Notes under the pieces: model-generated | Seen by the model: the letters and a program-made list of their open reading frames with translations, nothing else | Told to the model about the DNA's origin: nothing | Databases searched by the model: none | NCBI RefSeq assembly: GCF_036898095.1 | Contig: NC_090739.1 | Location: 104,542,386-104,606,385 of the forward strand | Reading direction: 5' to 3' | Source of the DNA: Palaemon carinicauda | Taxonomy: Eukaryota; Arthropoda; Malacostraca; Decapoda; Palaemonidae | Length of the DNA: 64,000 bases | In this document: positions 63,612 to 64,000 of the stretch, in pieces | Layout: every line of letters begins with the position of its first letter | How positions within the stretch are numbered: the first letter of the stretch is position 1 | Program-made: the position numbers and the translations under genes

Positions 63612-64000
63612 GTAAAGTTAGGTTAGGTAACAACAACACTAACAGGATAGTTGATTTTATAAACTTTGTTTTCGTCCTACGCGAATCTGTGATGCTAAGC
63701 CTACTCTAAGAGTAGGCTTAGTCTAGCATTAAGCTGCTAGATTTTGAAAACATTAGGCCTGGACAATGAAATATAATTCTATCATATTAGATTAACTCTA
63801 AGAAAGAATACCATTTTAACCGTAATATAATTTAAATATCAATGAAATTATTATGCATTACCTTCACAGTAATGGAAAGTTAGGTTAGGTAACTAAAATA
63901 TTAACAGGAGACTTTATTTCACAAACTTTGTTTTTGTCCTAGTGAATCTGTGATGCTAAGCCTACTCTTAAGAGTAGGCTTAGTTTAGCATTAAGCTGCT
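63612..64000. repeat. Direct repeat, 263-bp period, each with a 27-28-bp palindrome
   Basis: AAAGTTAGGTTAGGTAAC, ACAAACTTTGTTTTTGTCCT, GAATCTGTGATGCTAAGCC and AGCATTAAGCTGCT occur in both copies (about 63612-63745 and 63875-64000). The palindrome CTAAGCCTACTCTTAAGAGT continues to GGCTTAG at 63956-63983 (perfect, 28 bp) and 63695-63721 (27 bp). The array runs off the window. Confidence 0.85.

Noticed and set aside
60533..64000. Telomeric array of arthropod TTAGG type
   Set aside because: The main unit is GGTAA, not a rotation of TTAGG; true TTAGGTTAGG occurs only as isolated pairs.

Overview
This window is eukaryotic, repeat-dominated DNA. I found no host exon, tRNA or rRNA gene that I could defend. 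The coding signal is almost entirely retrotransposon: several DIRS-type elements (reverse transcriptase/RNase H plus tyrosine recombinase), one Ty3/Gypsy-type LTR element and one APE-endonuclease LINE. These families, the long (GA)n, (TA)n and (TAA)n tracts, a (TAA)n-tailed dispersed repeat and the AT-rich background fit an arthropod, most plausibly a decapod crustacean. That is an inference from repeat content; the species cannot be read from the sequence.

Layout. 1-4263: 5' part of DIRS-E (gag and RT/RNase H), cut by the window edge. 4264-16370: AT-rich non-coding DNA with a 29-bp minisatellite, (GA)n tracts, shorter degenerate repeats, one copy of the TAA-tailed repeat and a (CA)n(TA)n tract. 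16370-43375: a nested stack. An old DIRS (H) is interrupted by a 1.9-kb mini-DIRS (F) and by a Gypsy element. The Gypsy RT gene is itself interrupted by two head-to-tail DIRS elements, A (21426-29199) and B (29201-37232). 43375-47823: a decayed DIRS (D) with composite terminal repeats. 47826-59250: a TAA-tailed repeat and a LINE whose ORF is split by DIRS-C (50275-58149), the youngest-looking element. 59255-59520: a DIRS recombinase scrap. 60533-64000: GGTAA-type tandem repeats, a 1.5-kb long-armed palindrome and a 263-bp-period repeat carrying a 28-bp palindrome.

A, B, C and F keep the full DIRS cis architecture: inverted terminal repeats, plus an internal complementary region next to the 3' repeat that is the reverse complement of both outer edges joined. 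Reading 5' to 3' on the minus strand, the elements are ordered gag, RT/RNase H/methyltransferase-like domain, then tyrosine recombinase, with overlapping frames. Every RT- or recombinase-encoding element lies on the minus strand. The gag genes share an N-terminal Cys-rich module followed by family-specific Ser-Pro/Arg repeats. All copies carry frameshifts, stops or active-site changes, so most entries are pseudogenes. The best-preserved pieces are the recombinase ORFs of B and C.
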